From the NCBI GenBank assembly GCA_964508085.1, contig CAZDTI010000531.1, positions 1 through 5,669 on the forward strand: a stretch of DNA of 5,669 nucleotides. The letters are read 5' to 3'. The translations under genes and the position numbers were made by a program. The notes beneath the pieces are model-generated. The model saw nothing but the letters and a program-made list of their open reading frames with translations, searched no databases and was not told where the DNA came from. Numbering within the stretch: the stretch's first letter is position 1; every line of letters begins with the position of its first letter. Below, in pieces: positions 5,401 to 5,669 of the stretch. Source of the DNA: CALGLS01 sp964508085 (GTDB lineage Bacteria > Bacteroidota > Bacteroidia > Chitinophagales > Saprospiraceae).

Positions 5401-5669
5401 TATATATGTTTTATTTCATTGCTATTCAGTAATTCATCACCTCGCAGTCGTAATAGAATTTGCGCTACAGCTATAGTGTCTTTTTCACAGTAGTTGATAA
5501 TGCGATCAATATCATTATCTTCATAATAAACACGATAGACTTCACTACCATCAATATCATCTTTTGGTGAAGGAATACCAAGAACATTGGTCAAAAGCTT
5601 TAAAGAGGTATAAGTTTTATAATCTCCAAATTTCCATAGTTCCAGCGTATCTAAATGAGGTACTTCCCA
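5400..5669 (-). CDS. PolB-like 3'-5' exonuclease (DEDDy, RNase H fold), C-terminal fragment
   Basis: The minus-strand frame is open from the right edge to TAA at 5402-5400, giving the last 89 residues. The gene is cut by the window edge. The TTG near 5594 is an internal codon, not a start, because coding-like sequence (WEVPHLDTLELWKFGDYK) continues upstream in frame for 25 codons. Visible features are HLDTLELWK, a YTSLKLLTNVLGIPSPKDD segment, and INYCEKDTIAVAQ, where Tyr-x3-Asp (YCEKD) fits the exonuclease motif III of DEDDy enzymes. This matches the predicted 3'-5' exonuclease family related to the proofreading domain of B-family DNA polymerases, found as a stand-alone protein in Bacteroidetes. 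A DNA repair or processing role is inferred from the family. Its stop codon abuts the shared terminator. Confidence 0.82.
   Translation of the reverse strand, partial: WEVPHLDTLELWKFGDYKTYTSLKLLTNVLGIPSPKDDIDGSEVYRVYYEDNDIDRIINYCEKDTIAVAQILLRLRGDELLNSNEIKHI

Noticed and set aside
5592..5594. TTG as the start codon of the minus-strand exonuclease
   Set aside because: The same frame continues upstream to the window edge with family-like sequence, so the TTG is an internal Leu codon.

Overview
The window looks like an ordinary piece of chromosome from a marine-type Bacteroidetes, most likely a Flavobacteriia. The DNA is AT-rich. The secreted protease ends in a type IX secretion (T9SS) sorting domain, translation starts have A-rich upstream regions rather than strong Shine-Dalgarno sequences, and the encoded proteins resemble flavobacterial family members. 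I cannot name the species.

Layout from left to right. (1) Positions 1-821 (+) hold the end of scoA and nearly all of scoB, the two subunits of succinyl-CoA:3-ketoacid CoA-transferase. They are 5 nt apart and closed by a clear intrinsic terminator at 848-873. scoB contains a 10-N assembly gap whose true length is probably about 34 nt. (2) Positions 1065-1190 (+) hold an unrecognised 41-residue ORF. (3) Positions 1185-2876 (-) hold a single-chain, two-ATPase subunit of a dipeptide/oligopeptide-type ABC importer. It converges on the small ORF, and both stop codons lie inside one hairpin (1179-1210). (4) Positions 2877-3043 are a divergent intergenic region with a perfect 14-bp CG-centred palindrome (2950-2963) that resembles a LacI-family operator. 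(5) Positions 3044-5347 (+) encode a large secreted zinc metalloprotease of the M43 (pappalysin/cytophagalysin) family, with three near-identical Cys-rich repeats, two accessory domains and a T9SS tail. (6) A 13-bp-stem bidirectional terminator (5371-5400) separates it from the 3' end of a convergent PolB-like 3'-5' exonuclease gene (5400-5669, -), which runs off the window.

Functional links are loose. A secreted protease diverging from a peptide-type ABC ATPase suggests use of extracellular protein, and the shared palindrome could co-regulate them, but this is inference. ScoAB handles ketone-body or acetoacetate metabolism, and the exonuclease is probably DNA repair or housekeeping. I see no phage, insertion sequence, CRISPR array, RNA gene or clearly novel multi-gene system. 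The points most worth checking are the palindrome, the 41-residue ORF with its shared terminator, and the repeat architecture of the protease.
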